Shown: piece after piece, positions 6,959 through 13,461 of the stretch
Layout of the letters: every line of letters begins with the position of its first letter
Numbering within the stretch: the first letter of the stretch is position 1
Assembly (NCBI GenBank): GCA_045565285.1
Contig: JBJLFR010000008.1
Location: 1 to 13,461, forward strand
Length of the DNA stretch: 13,461 nt
DNA from: CACIIZ01 sp045565285
GTDB taxonomy: Bacteria; Pseudomonadota; Alphaproteobacteria; Rhodobacterales; Rhodobacteraceae
Direction: 5' to 3'
Program-made: the position numbers and the translations under genes
Notes under the pieces: model-generated
What the model saw: only the letters and a program-made list of their open reading frames with translations
What the model was told of the DNA's origin: nothing
Databases searched by the model: none

Positions 6959-8146
6959 TTATTCTGCTGGAGTAATTGATTTCTTGGATTTGTTTGGATT
7001 TTGGTTAGAAACTTCTTCTTCCCAAATATCATGATGCTGTTTTGCCCAATTCACATCCACTTGCCCTGAGCCCATGGCATCATAGGCACCAACCATGCCA
7101 ACTGACCCAATATAAATATGAGCTATTATTATTGCCATCATTATAAAACCCACAATACTATGCCAAATTTGAGAAAGCTGCATTTCCTCATGAGGTAATA
7201 AATTTGTTGGTAAAGGATCCATTCCTAGTAATCCTGTAATACCTAAAGCATTTAGTTTTGTAAAAGTTGCTGCAAACATTGGGAACTCAAATGGGAAAAG
7301 TAATGATAAACCAGATACAGATACTGAAGTTCCTAAAATTATAACAACCCAGAAAATTATTTTTTGTCCAGCATTAAACTTTCGCGCAGATGGATGAGAA
7401 TGTGCTGAAAAAATACCACCGCCCTTTAATATCCATTTAATATCTAATCTGGTCGGTATATTGTGTAAAACCCAAAATATAAAAATTACAATTAAACTTA
7501 ACATAAAAGCCCACGATACATTATTATGGATCCACTTCGAAGCTATTGCAAAAACTGAAAAAGTCTCATGCCCAATTAGAGGAATAAGAAAATTTCTTCC
7601 AAAAAGAGTCAAAATTCCAGTTAGTCCAAGTAGAATAAAAGAAGAAGCTAACAACCAATGTGCAAATCTTTCTACTGGTTTAAATCTCTCTATTGTTATT
7701 CCAGATAACCCTTCCTCTACAGGTATTCTTCCTCTTATCAAATAAAAAAAAGATAATAATGCAATCATACCTAATAACGCTAATCCACCATAGTTTTGTA
7801 ATGGTCCTTCCCTCATTATTAGCCAATTCATTCCAGAATCCTGAACCAGAATCTCGGAAGCAGCTGTTTTACTAGACACATTGATATTTGCTTCATTGTA
7901 TCTTAATTGCCGAAATATTTCAGCATCTGAAGTGAGGCCTAGAGTTCCTAGAGGAATTGTGGTGCTTGAGGTTTCATCAATAACCCCCAAGGCATTTTTT
8001 CGAAACTCATAATCAATCTCCATACCTTTTTGCCGTGCTAAAATATCCTCAAGAGTTTGAGCTCCACCTGTAGATGCTCTTGTATTCTTATTAGTTTGGT
8101 TAGTTTCTGAAATCCCAAAAGTAAATAATGATAAAAAAAATAACAA
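6959..8146 (-). CDS. fdhC: Formate dehydrogenase gamma subunit, cytochrome b; start region probably frameshifted
   Basis: This is the membrane subunit that anchors formate dehydrogenase and passes electrons via haem b to quinone. The open frame gives 395 residues from a TTG at 8146. An N-terminal periplasmic extension of about 110 residues comes first. A membrane segment follows (119-137), then a cytochrome b561-like bundle with helices near 165-182, 211-228, 262-284 and 331-349. Candidate haem ligands are His163 (ERFAHW), His207, His329 (IWHS) and His343 (IAHIYIG). The extension is typical of alphaproteobacterial FdhC rather than E. coli FdnI, which is about 217 residues. The TTG start has no basic residue ahead of its hydrophobic stretch. 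An ATG 22 bases further upstream, in the -1 frame, supplies the missing signal-peptide start (see the separate entry at 8133-8168). The beta gene lies upstream across a hairpin. Product identity is firm; the start is not. Confidence 0.88.
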   Translation of the reverse strand: MLFFLSLFTFGISETNQTNKNTRASTGGAQTLEDILARQKGMEIDYEFRKNALGVIDETSSTTIPLGTLGLTSDAEIFRQLRYNEANINVSSKTAASEILVQDSGMNWLIMREGPLQNYGGLALLGMIALLSFFYLIRGRIPVEEGLSGITIERFKPVERFAHWLLASSFILLGLTGILTLFGRNFLIPLIGHETFSVFAIASKWIHNNVSWAFMLSLIVIFIFWVLHNIPTRLDIKWILKGGGIFSAHSHPSARKFNAGQKIIFWVVIILGTSVSVSGLSLLFPFEFPMFAATFTKLNALGITGLLGMDPLPTNLLPHEEMQLSQIWHSIVGFIMMAIIIAHIYIGSVGMVGAYDAMGSGQVDVNWAKQHHDIWEEEVSNQNPNKSKKSITPAE

Positions 8147-8168
8147 TTAAAGATAAAAATTTAGACAT
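8133..8168 (-). other. fdhC: Out-of-frame signal-peptide start of fdhC, separated by an 8-T run
   Basis: ATG at 8168-8166 has AGG about nine bases upstream and encodes MSKFLSLIVIFF, a basic start plus hydrophobic core. It then meets eight T residues on the coding strand (8140-8133). In the sequence as given this frame leaves the FdhC frame. With seven T it would read straight into LSLFTFGISETNQ of FdhC, giving an ordinary Sec signal peptide. The disagreement is exactly one base in a homopolymer. It is either an assembly or sequencing error, a slippage site, or a real mutation rescued by the downstream TTG. Confidence 0.7.
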
Positions 8169-8224
8169 AACAAACCTATCATATATGACAATTTATATTA
8201 AAATTTATAATAGAATAAAAAATA

Positions 8225-8254
8225 AATGGAGGAAAAATAAATTTTTCCTCCATT
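8225..8254 (-). terminator. Strong hairpin between fdhB and fdhC (terminator, attenuator or processing site)
   Basis: Perfect 14-base arms, AATGGAGGAAAAAT at 8225-8238 and its complement at 8241-8254, flank a two-base loop. It starts 19 bases after the fdhB stop. In the direction of transcription it is followed by the T-rich TTATTTTTTATT, as expected of an intrinsic terminator. Because fdhC follows in the same direction, partial termination or transcript-end protection that lowers fdhC relative to fdhAB is the likely effect. Confidence 0.55.
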
Positions 8255-8273
8255 ATTATAGTTTTTAATTAAA

Positions 8274-8882
8274 TTATGTACCTTTTTGATCGTAGGCAGT
8301 TCCCCAGCCCCAAGCTCCAGAACCAAATCCTCTGGCAACTACTCTTTCCCTGTAAACTGCTGATACGTCGTCTGCATCCCCTGCTAACAATGCCTTAGTT
8401 GCACACATCTCAGCACAAACAGGTAATTTACCTTCAGAAACTCTATTGCGCCCATATTTTTGAAATTCCATTTCGGAATCATCATCTTCTGGTCCACCAG
8501 CACAGAAAGTACATTTATCCATTTTTCCACGTGATCCAAAATTCCCAGCCTGCGGGAATTGAGGCGCTCCAAAAGGACATGCATAAAAACAATAACCACA
8601 CCCAATACACAGATCTTTGGAGTGAAGCACAATACCATCCTCTGTTTGATAGAAACAATCAACAGGGCAGACTGCCATACATGGAGCATCGGAACAATGC
8701 ATACATGCTACTGAAATTGATCTTTCACCTGGAGAACCATCATTTATAGTAACAACCCGCCTTCTATTAATACCCCAAGGTACTTCATTTTCATTTTTAC
8801 ATGCTGTTACACAAGCATTGCATTCTATGCATCGCTCTGCATCACATAAAAATCTCGCTCTTGCATTTCCACCTAATGACAT
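8274..8882 (-). CDS. fdhB: Formate dehydrogenase beta subunit, four-cluster iron-sulfur protein
   Basis: The 202-residue electron-transfer subunit shuttles electrons from the catalytic subunit to the cytochrome b. Cysteine groups for four [4Fe-4S] clusters are visible: C18-C21-C24-C28 (CIECNACVTAC), C60-C63-C68-C72 (CMHCSDAPCMAVC), C92-C95-C98-C102 (CIGCGYCFYAC), and the split set C124-C127 with C156-C160. It lacks the C-terminal membrane helix of E. coli FdnH/FdoH (about 294-300 residues), so it must be held at the membrane by FdhC. This short form is usual for the alphaproteobacterial enzyme. No signal peptide is present, so it is probably carried out together with the Tat-targeted alpha subunit. 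The ATG at 8882 is preceded by a strong AAGGAGG next to the stop of fdhA, which indicates high and coupled translation. Confidence 0.95.
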   Translation of the reverse strand: MSLGGNARARFLCDAERCIECNACVTACKNENEVPWGINRRRVVTINDGSPGERSISVACMHCSDAPCMAVCPVDCFYQTEDGIVLHSKDLCIGCGYCFYACPFGAPQFPQAGNFGSRGKMDKCTFCAGGPEDDDSEMEFQKYGRNRVSEGKLPVCAEMCATKALLAGDADDVSAVYRERVVARGFGSGAWGWGTAYDQKGT

Positions 8883-8897
8883 TTTTTAATCCTCCTT

Positions 8898-11789
8898 CTA
8901 AGCTGGCATAATTTTACATAAGGTTGCTTTGGTTTCCTGCATTTGAGTAACCGAGTCATAACCATATGTTTGTGCAGTATTACTGGATTCACCAAGAACT
9001 ATTGGATCAGCCCCCTTTGGATATTTAGATCTAAGATCTTTACCTTGAAAGTGTCCCCCAAAATGGAAAGGCATAAATGCGACACCCGTGCCTACTCTAT
9101 TAGTAATCATTGCTTTTACTAATACTTTTGCACCTTCAGCACCTTCTACCCAGACGTTAGTTCCATCTCTTATTCCTAGATCATTTGCATCTCTTGGATT
9201 TATCTCAACAAACATGTCTTGCTGTAGTTCCGCTAACCATGGATTAGATCTTGTCTCATCACCACCGCCCTCGTACTCAACTAATCTTCCTGATGTTAAA
9301 ATCATTGGATAATCCTTTGAAAAGTCTTTTTTCTGAATAGATTCATACATCGTTGGCAATCGCCAAAAGACCTTATCAGCGTATGTTGGATAATCAGCTA
9401 CTAAATCTCTCCTAGAAGTATATAGAGGTTCTCTATGAAGAGGAATTGGATCGGGAAATGTCCAAACTACTGCTCTAGCTTTTGCATTTCCAAAAGGTGC
9501 ACATTCATGTTTAATAGCTACTCTTTGAATTCCACCAGATAGATCTGTTTTCCAATTAGTTTTCGGTCCAGCAACTGCATCTATTGCTTTACGCTCTTTT
9601 GCTGTTAAGTCTTTATCCCAACCAAGATCCATTAACATTTGCATAGTAAATTCTGGATAACCATCTTTTATTTCAGAACCTACGGAATATACTCCTTCAG
9701 CTAAGAGATTATCACCATCTCGCTCAACTCCAAACCTAGCCCTAAATGTAAGACCCCCTTTTGAAACTGGTTTACTCATATCATACAAATTTGGTGTTCC
9801 TGGATGATTCATTTCAGGATTACCCCAACTTGGCCAAGGCATTCCATAATAATCACCATCAGCAGGTCCACCCACTGCTTGTAGGGTAGTACGATCAAAT
9901 GTATGCTGGTTTGCCATGTGAAGTTTTAATCTTTCAGGGGACTGGCCAGTATAACCTATTGTCCACATTCCACGGTTAATTTCACCAGTAATGTCCTCAA
10001 TTACTGGCTCATCACCATTGAAAGAAATATTTCTAAACAAACGATCAGCAAAACCAAATTTATTTGCTAATAATGCCATAATTACATGATCAGGCTTACT
10101 TTCAAACATAGGCTCCATTACTTTTTCACGCCATTGAATAGATCTATTTGAGGCTGTTACGGAACCATAAGTTTCAAATTGTGTAGTTGAAGGTAAAAGG
10201 TAAGCACCATCTTTTCTATCGTGCAACACAGCCGAAACTGTTGGAAACGGATCAACAACCACTAAGAGATCTAATTTTTCCATAGCATCTTTCATCTCAA
10301 CTAATCTAGTTTGAGAATTAGGTGCATGACCCCAAAATACCATAGCTCTTGTATTATCAGGTTGAACTAAGTTTTCCTTGGCTTCTAGAACGCCATCTAT
10401 CCATCGACTAACTGGAATTCCCTTTTCATTCATCATCAATCGATCTTTACCGTCTTTCTTTTTCATTTTACCAAATCGACCTTTTAGCCAATCTAGATCT
10501 TCTTCCCATACCCTAGCCCAGTGAGCCCATGATCCTGGCTTCAAACCATAATAACCTGGTAAAGTGTTAGCTAAAACACCTAAGTCAGTTGCTCCTTGAA
10601 CATTATCATGACCTCTGAAAATGTTAGTTCCGCCACCTGTTGCACCCATGTTACCTAATGCTAACTGGAACACACAATAAGCCCTAGTATTATTGTTACC
10701 ATTGGTGTGCTGAGTTCCTCCCATACACCAAATGAAAGTGCCCGGACGATTATTTGCCATAGTCCTTGCCACTCTTTCAAGTTGAGATCCTGGAACTCCC
10801 GTTACTCTTTCAGTCTCCTGAGGATTCCACTTAGCAACTTCAGCTTTTATTTGATCCATTCCCCATACTCTGGTTCTTATAAATTCTTTGTCTTCCCAAC
10901 CATTTTCAAAAATGTGCCATAAAATACCCCAAATCAAACCAACGTCTGATCCTGGTCTAAACCTTACATACTCATCAGCATGAGCAGCTGTTCTTGTAAA
11001 TCTTGGATCGCAAACAATTAAAGGAGCATTATTCTGTTCTTTAGCCTTTAGTATATGCAACAACGATACAGGATGAGCCTCAGCTGGATTTCCACCTATC
11101 AAAAATATAGCTTTAGATTTATGAATATCATTGTAGGAATTGGTCATAGCCCCATAACCCCAAGTGTTCGCCACACCAGCAACTGTCGTTGAGTGGCAAA
11201 TTCTTGCTTGGTGATCAACATTATTAGTTCCCCAATAAGCTGCAAATTTTCTATATAAATATGATTGTTCATTATTTGTCTTGGCAGATCCTAGCCAATA
11301 AACACTATCAGGTCCGCTTTCTTCACGAATTTTAAGCATCTTCTCGCCAATTTCGTCAATCGCTGTATCCCAAGAAACTTTAGTCCATTCGCCATTAACA
11401 AGCTTCATTGGATATTTAAGTCTTCTTTCTCCGTGAGCATTCTCTCTAACAGCAGCACCTTTCGCACAATGAGCCCCAAGATTAAACGGACTATCCCATC
11501 CAGGCTCTTGACCCACCCAAACTCCATTCCTAACCTCCGCTAAAACTGAACATCCAACGGAACAATGTGTACATACACTTTTCATAACAGACATGTTAGA
11601 ATCTACTGCTGAAGCATCTGCTGGTGTTACTGTACCACCAGCAAAAGAAAAGGCAGCTAAACCACCAACAGCAATTCCAGAACCTTTAAGAAATCCTCGT
11701 CTATTCACTTTTTTAGATTTCACATGTCCGAATAAAGAAGATTTCTGAGAGCCTCTCGCTATCTCTTTTGTCTTTCTCTTTAACATCAT
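8898..11789 (-). CDS. fdhA: Respiratory formate dehydrogenase alpha (catalytic) subunit, molybdopterin, Cys form
   Basis: This 963-residue protein oxidises formate to CO2 at a bis-MGD molybdenum or tungsten centre. It begins with a twin-arginine signal: NRRGFLKG (29-36) followed by a hydrophobic stretch (38-52), so it works on the periplasmic side. A proximal [4Fe-4S] site is formed by Cys73, Cys76, Cys80 and Cys108 (CTHCSVGC...HCAKG), with Lys110 after it. The active-site region DHQARICHSTTVAGV (192-206) puts Cys198 where E. coli FdnG has selenocysteine, and His199 follows. Further family segments are IGGNPAEAHP (231-240) and the C-terminal molybdopterin-dinucleotide domain near 830-963. Two adjacent ATG codons start the gene, with GGAG eight bases upstream. 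The gene lies between the small Tat protein and fdhB, 15 bases before the latter. It is a membrane-linked, quinone-reducing enzyme rather than an NAD-linked one, as no flavin subunit genes are seen. Confidence 0.96.
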   Translation of the reverse strand: MMLKRKTKEIARGSQKSSLFGHVKSKKVNRRGFLKGSGIAVGGLAAFSFAGGTVTPADASAVDSNMSVMKSVCTHCSVGCSVLAEVRNGVWVGQEPGWDSPFNLGAHCAKGAAVRENAHGERRLKYPMKLVNGEWTKVSWDTAIDEIGEKMLKIREESGPDSVYWLGSAKTNNEQSYLYRKFAAYWGTNNVDHQARICHSTTVAGVANTWGYGAMTNSYNDIHKSKAIFLIGGNPAEAHPVSLLHILKAKEQNNAPLIVCDPRFTRTAAHADEYVRFRPGSDVGLIWGILWHIFENGWEDKEFIRTRVWGMDQIKAEVAKWNPQETERVTGVPGSQLERVARTMANNRPGTFIWCMGGTQHTNGNNNTRAYCVFQLALGNMGATGGGTNIFRGHDNVQGATDLGVLANTLPGYYGLKPGSWAHWARVWEEDLDWLKGRFGKMKKKDGKDRLMMNEKGIPVSRWIDGVLEAKENLVQPDNTRAMVFWGHAPNSQTRLVEMKDAMEKLDLLVVVDPFPTVSAVLHDRKDGAYLLPSTTQFETYGSVTASNRSIQWREKVMEPMFESKPDHVIMALLANKFGFADRLFRNISFNGDEPVIEDITGEINRGMWTIGYTGQSPERLKLHMANQHTFDRTTLQAVGGPADGDYYGMPWPSWGNPEMNHPGTPNLYDMSKPVSKGGLTFRARFGVERDGDNLLAEGVYSVGSEIKDGYPEFTMQMLMDLGWDKDLTAKERKAIDAVAGPKTNWKTDLSGGIQRVAIKHECAPFGNAKARAVVWTFPDPIPLHREPLYTSRRDLVADYPTYADKVFWRLPTMYESIQKKDFSKDYPMILTSGRLVEYEGGGDETRSNPWLAELQQDMFVEINPRDANDLGIRDGTNVWVEGAEGAKVLVKAMITNRVGTGVAFMPFHFGGHFQGKDLRSKYPKGADPIVLGESSNTAQTYGYDSVTQMQETKATLCKIMPA

Positions 11790-11847
11790 TCCACTCCGAA
11801 TTTATTTAGTTTATATATCAAATTATGTTTATTAATTCTTATCAAAA

Positions 11848-12030
11848 TTAAAACTTAGCTAATTCAAGGTATTTTTTGTAGTAGGCCCCCCTTTGAAGAC
11901 CTGATTTTTTCTTGTCTTCATCTGCTACGGCTTTATTCCCAACCAACGAAACAGCTGCGGCTGCAGGTGCTCCAACGGCAGACATTTTTAGAAATTCTCT
12001 TCTACTAGTTGATTTATCGTTTTTACTCAT
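11848..12030 (-). CDS. Small Tat-motif protein of the formate dehydrogenase region
   Basis: The 60-residue protein begins with a twin-arginine motif, TSRREFLKMSA (8-18), then an alanine-rich hydrophobic segment GAPAAAAVSLVG (20-31). A short charged tail holds RGAYYKKYLELAKF. This matches the family known as 'formate dehydrogenase region TAT target', which is found almost only beside fdhA-type operons. Its function is not established. Proposed ideas are a Tat-export helper or a small FDH subunit. A very strong GAGGAGAA Shine-Dalgarno precedes the ATG at 12030, so expression is probably high. It sits 29 bases after the TorD-type chaperone gene and 58 bases before fdhA. Confidence 0.85.
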   Translation of the reverse strand: MSKNDKSTSRREFLKMSAVGAPAAAAVSLVGNKAVADEDKKKSGLQRGAYYKKYLELAKF

Positions 12031-12059
12031 TTTCTTCTCCTCAATAATTTCGTAAAAGA

Positions 12060-12689
12060 CTAGAACTTGAAAGCTTCAGTCTCTATTCCAATAAATGCTT
12101 TTCCCAAAGCACCAACAGGTGCATAAAAAACAGAATATTCTGCAGCAATTAAATCATCAAAAAAATGCTTGGCCCAAGGTCCTAAATGGGTAGCAAAAAA
12201 ATCACTCTGTTGCCTTAAAGAGAGTGAAGTATAAAATTGGTTTGTTATAATTCCACTCATCATTTCACATAAAGAAGCAATGTGATCTTCTGGGTCTGAT
12301 GAGCTTGGAGACCTAGAAATTCCAATTCTATTCATATCGTCTCGTAGATTAGCCAATGGTTTTTCGTTTAAAAAACCAGTCATATAAAAACTGGCATAAG
12401 GAAGTAACTCCCCTCTTCCCACACCAATGAATAAATTATTATACTCTCTTTCAATAGTTTTAATGCCTAATTTTTTAGAAAGTGTAGTTAAGGTCTTAAC
12501 TGCCTCACCAATTTTATTGTCACCACCAGAAAGGGTATACACTTTGCTCAGCAAGTCTGCTGACGGTGGTCCACTAAGTAATGAAGAAAGCAAAACATAA
12601 AGAGAGGAACGATGTTGATCTTCTATTTCAACAATCCCTCTTTTTGTAGCTTCCGTAGCTGGCGAATAAGCGTGCTGCGTAATCATCAT
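12060..12689 (-). CDS. TorD/DmsD-family molybdoenzyme maturation chaperone
   Basis: This 209-residue, mostly helical protein belongs to the TorD family. Motifs are YNNLFIG (83-89), LPYASFYMTG (96-105) and DPEDHIASLCEMM (132-144), whose Asp-His pair is the family hallmark. Such chaperones bind the Tat signal of a specific molybdoenzyme, protect it during cofactor loading and hold back export until folding is done. Its position as the first gene before the Tat-motif protein and fdhA points to FdhA as client. Two ATG codons (12689 and 12686) start it, and no clear Shine-Dalgarno is seen, unlike the downstream genes. Length is typical for the family. It is the first gene after the 237-base AT-rich gap, so the main FDH transcript probably begins just upstream. 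Confidence 0.9.
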   Translation of the reverse strand: MMITQHAYSPATEATKRGIVEIEDQHRSSLYVLLSSLLSGPPSADLLSKVYTLSGGDNKIGEAVKTLTTLSKKLGIKTIEREYNNLFIGVGRGELLPYASFYMTGFLNEKPLANLRDDMNRIGISRSPSSSDPEDHIASLCEMMSGIITNQFYTSLSLRQQSDFFATHLGPWAKHFFDDLIAAEYSVFYAPVGALGKAFIGIETEAFKF

Positions 12690-12817
12690 TGAATATAAAC
12701 ATTAACTTTAGGTAAACTGCAAGAAAAAAAATAAAAAAATTTTAAATAAATCAAAAACTTTAAATAAATTTTTTTTTTTAAAAAAAACTTAATAAAAAAA
12801 AATTTCTTTGGTAAATA

Positions 12818-12823
12818 AGTATA
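12818..12823 (-). promoter_or_regulatory. Possible -10 element for the FDH operon
   Basis: TATACT on the minus strand matches TATAAT at five of six positions and lies about 130 bases upstream of the torD-like start. No good -35 hexamer lies 16-18 bases above it, which would suit an activator-dependent promoter. Chance occurrence is a serious risk in sequence this AT-rich. Confidence 0.25.
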
Positions 12824-12857
12824 ATAAAATCAATAGCTTAATTTTTATTTATTTATT

Positions 12858-12886
12858 TAAATCCAGAGTAATTTACTTTGGATTTA
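12858..12886. promoter_or_regulatory. 29-base near-perfect dyad in the spacer upstream of the FDH operon
   Basis: The arms TAAATCCAGAGTAA (12858-12871) and TTACTTTGGATTTA (12873-12886) are complementary around a single central T, with one non-Watson-Crick position (12866/12878). If transcription started about seven bases after the TATACT at 12818-12823, the dyad centre would sit near -61, a usual place for a dimeric activator. It could instead be a weak terminator for the DUF3306 gene that ends at 12927. However, on the minus strand it is followed by A-rich rather than U-rich sequence, and the odd pair becomes C-A. Confidence 0.4.
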
Positions 12887-12926
12887 TCCTGACAAATATA
12901 GTAAGAATTACTTAAAATTAATTAAT

Positions 12927-13461
12927 TCAAACCTTAAAAATCATTTTTTTTGGCTTGATTCGAAAACTAACATTTTCTTCGAGAAGATCTCCATTAACCG
13001 CATCATTAGTATTTTTATTATCACTATTTATATCTTTAGCTGATAGGTTTTTATCTTTCTCATTTTCTTCTTTTATTTGAGAAGTTTCTAAACCATCAGT
13101 ATTATTTTCATAATTGCACTCATCACTTATTTCAACTTTATTAACTTTTAATTCTTCATTATTAACGAGCTCTTTGCTTTTTTCATCAAGCCTAACTGAT
13201 GATGACTTTAAAGTATCATCTTCCAAAATATCTGTATTAGTACAATCAGGTTCCGGTTTAAATTGACCTTTAAACCCTTTACCAACCACATAGTTTGTTG
13301 CAAATTCTTCTAGCGCAGATGTAGCTAAAGTAAAATCTTCATCGTATTCATTCATACCATCTAAATATCCAAATATTGGATTGGTTAACCAAAGTTTTCT
13401 TAATGCTTTCTTTTTTAAATGATCGGGTACATTTTTTTTTAAAAAATCCTTAAAATTGTCA
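12927..13461 (-). CDS. DUF3306-family protein of the formate dehydrogenase locus, 5' end outside the window
   Basis: The frame is open from TAA at 12927 to the right edge of the window, so the true start lies beyond base 13461. The first ATG inside the window, at 13355, is internal. The visible part begins DNFKDFLKKNVPDHLKKKAL and continues RKLWLTNPIFGYLDGMNEYDEDFT. The ALRxLWxxNP...LDGxNxYDxDFT pattern is what I know from DUF3306, a family of unknown function nearly always found in respiratory FDH clusters with TorD, DUF3305 and a 4Fe-4S protein. After about 50 residues the rest, some 115 residues, is a low-complexity tail rich in Asp, Glu, Asn, Lys and Ser. It ends in basic RIKPKKMIFKV and is probably disordered. 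A role in FDH maturation is inferred from context only. Confidence 0.8.
   Translation of the reverse strand, partial: DNFKDFLKKNVPDHLKKKALRKLWLTNPIFGYLDGMNEYDEDFTLATSALEEFATNYVVGKGFKGQFKPEPDCTNTDILEDDTLKSSSVRLDEKSKELVNNEELKVNKVEISDECNYENNTDGLETSQIKEENEKDKNLSAKDINSDNKNTNDAVNGDLLEENVSFRIKPKKMIFKV

Larger units (their letters stand above)
12690..12926. other. 237-base AT-rich spacer upstream of the FDH operon, no gene seen
   Basis: The spacer consists almost wholly of A and T runs. It contains an 11-base direct repeat TTTAAATAAAT at 12741-12751 and 12759-12769. Next to it is a run of 11 T (12769-12779) followed by 8 A (12780-12787), giving a 16-base T8A8 palindrome. Such A-tracts bend DNA and often lie at promoters. 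No ORF with start signals and no RNA gene was recognised. Confidence 0.6.

Noticed and set aside
8384..8749. Open frames on both strands overlapping fdhB
   Set aside because: The fdhB cysteine motifs occupy the region in another frame, and the alternatives have no start signals or domains.
10707..10922. 71-residue plus-strand frame
   Set aside because: Antisense to fdhA in a conserved region; no ribosome site and low-complexity content.
9100..11789. Selenocysteine-containing formate dehydrogenase
   Set aside because: The active-site codon in ARICHST is a Cys codon and the frame has no internal TGA.
12721..12790. Repeat array or CRISPR-like structure
   Set aside because: Only two 11-base AT-only copies and homopolymer runs; no regular repeats or unique spacers.
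12927..13355. Independent 142-residue gene starting at 13355
   Set aside because: The same frame is open to the window edge and encodes the conserved DUF3306 block upstream of that Met, so it is an internal Met.

Overview
This window looks like a compact, AT-rich chromosomal segment (roughly one third G+C by eye) from a Gram-negative bacterium. The best guess is a free-living marine alphaproteobacterium with a streamlined genome. Three things point that way: a DmdA-type (DMSP demethylase family) protein, an alphaproteobacterial-style respiratory formate dehydrogenase operon, and very short intergenic gaps. The taxonomic assignment is an inference. Every supported gene is on the minus strand, so transcription runs from the right end to the left end of the given sequence. 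No RNA genes, mobile elements, CRISPR arrays or attachment sites were seen, and no gene-free stretch exceeds about 240 bases.

Right part (about 13461 to 6816) is a respiratory formate dehydrogenase (FDH) locus. It begins with the C-terminal part of a DUF3306-family protein cut by the window edge. A 237-base AT-rich gap with a dyad symmetry follows. Then come a TorD/DmsD-type chaperone, a 60-residue Tat-motif protein of the 'formate dehydrogenase region TAT target' type, the molybdopterin catalytic subunit (Cys rather than Sec at the active site, Tat signal), the four-cluster [4Fe-4S] subunit, and the cytochrome b gamma subunit. A strong hairpin separates the beta and gamma genes. The start of the gamma gene seems shifted by one base in an 8-base homopolymer. 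After it I find a 41-codon membrane-protein ORF with a good Shine-Dalgarno.

Middle part (6805 to 4009) continues in the same direction with tiny gaps. It holds an exported seven-bladed WD40 propeller fused to a c-type cytochrome, then a bifunctional NAD(P)HX epimerase/dehydratase. The propeller-cytochrome is a plausible periplasmic electron-transfer or sensing partner of the FDH. The NAD(P)HX enzyme is a repair housekeeping function.

Left part (3911 to 1) is probably a second transcription unit with its own sigma70-like promoter in the 97-base gap. It carries an FMN-dependent 2-hydroxyacid dehydrogenase/oxidase, a ThDP-dependent decarboxylase/lyase of the acetolactate synthase-like superfamily, a transthyretin/5-hydroxyisourate-hydrolase-like protein lacking the C-terminal YRGS signature, and the N-terminal 210 residues of a DmdA/GcvT-family methyltransferase. 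The first two resemble the logic of the mandelate pathway (hydroxyacid to 2-oxoacid to aldehyde). Adding a tetrahydrofolate-dependent demethylase suggests an undescribed route for breaking down a methylated 2-hydroxyacid. The C1 units it released could end as formate and be oxidised by the neighbouring FDH. This pathway is a hypothesis from gene content, not something the sequence proves.
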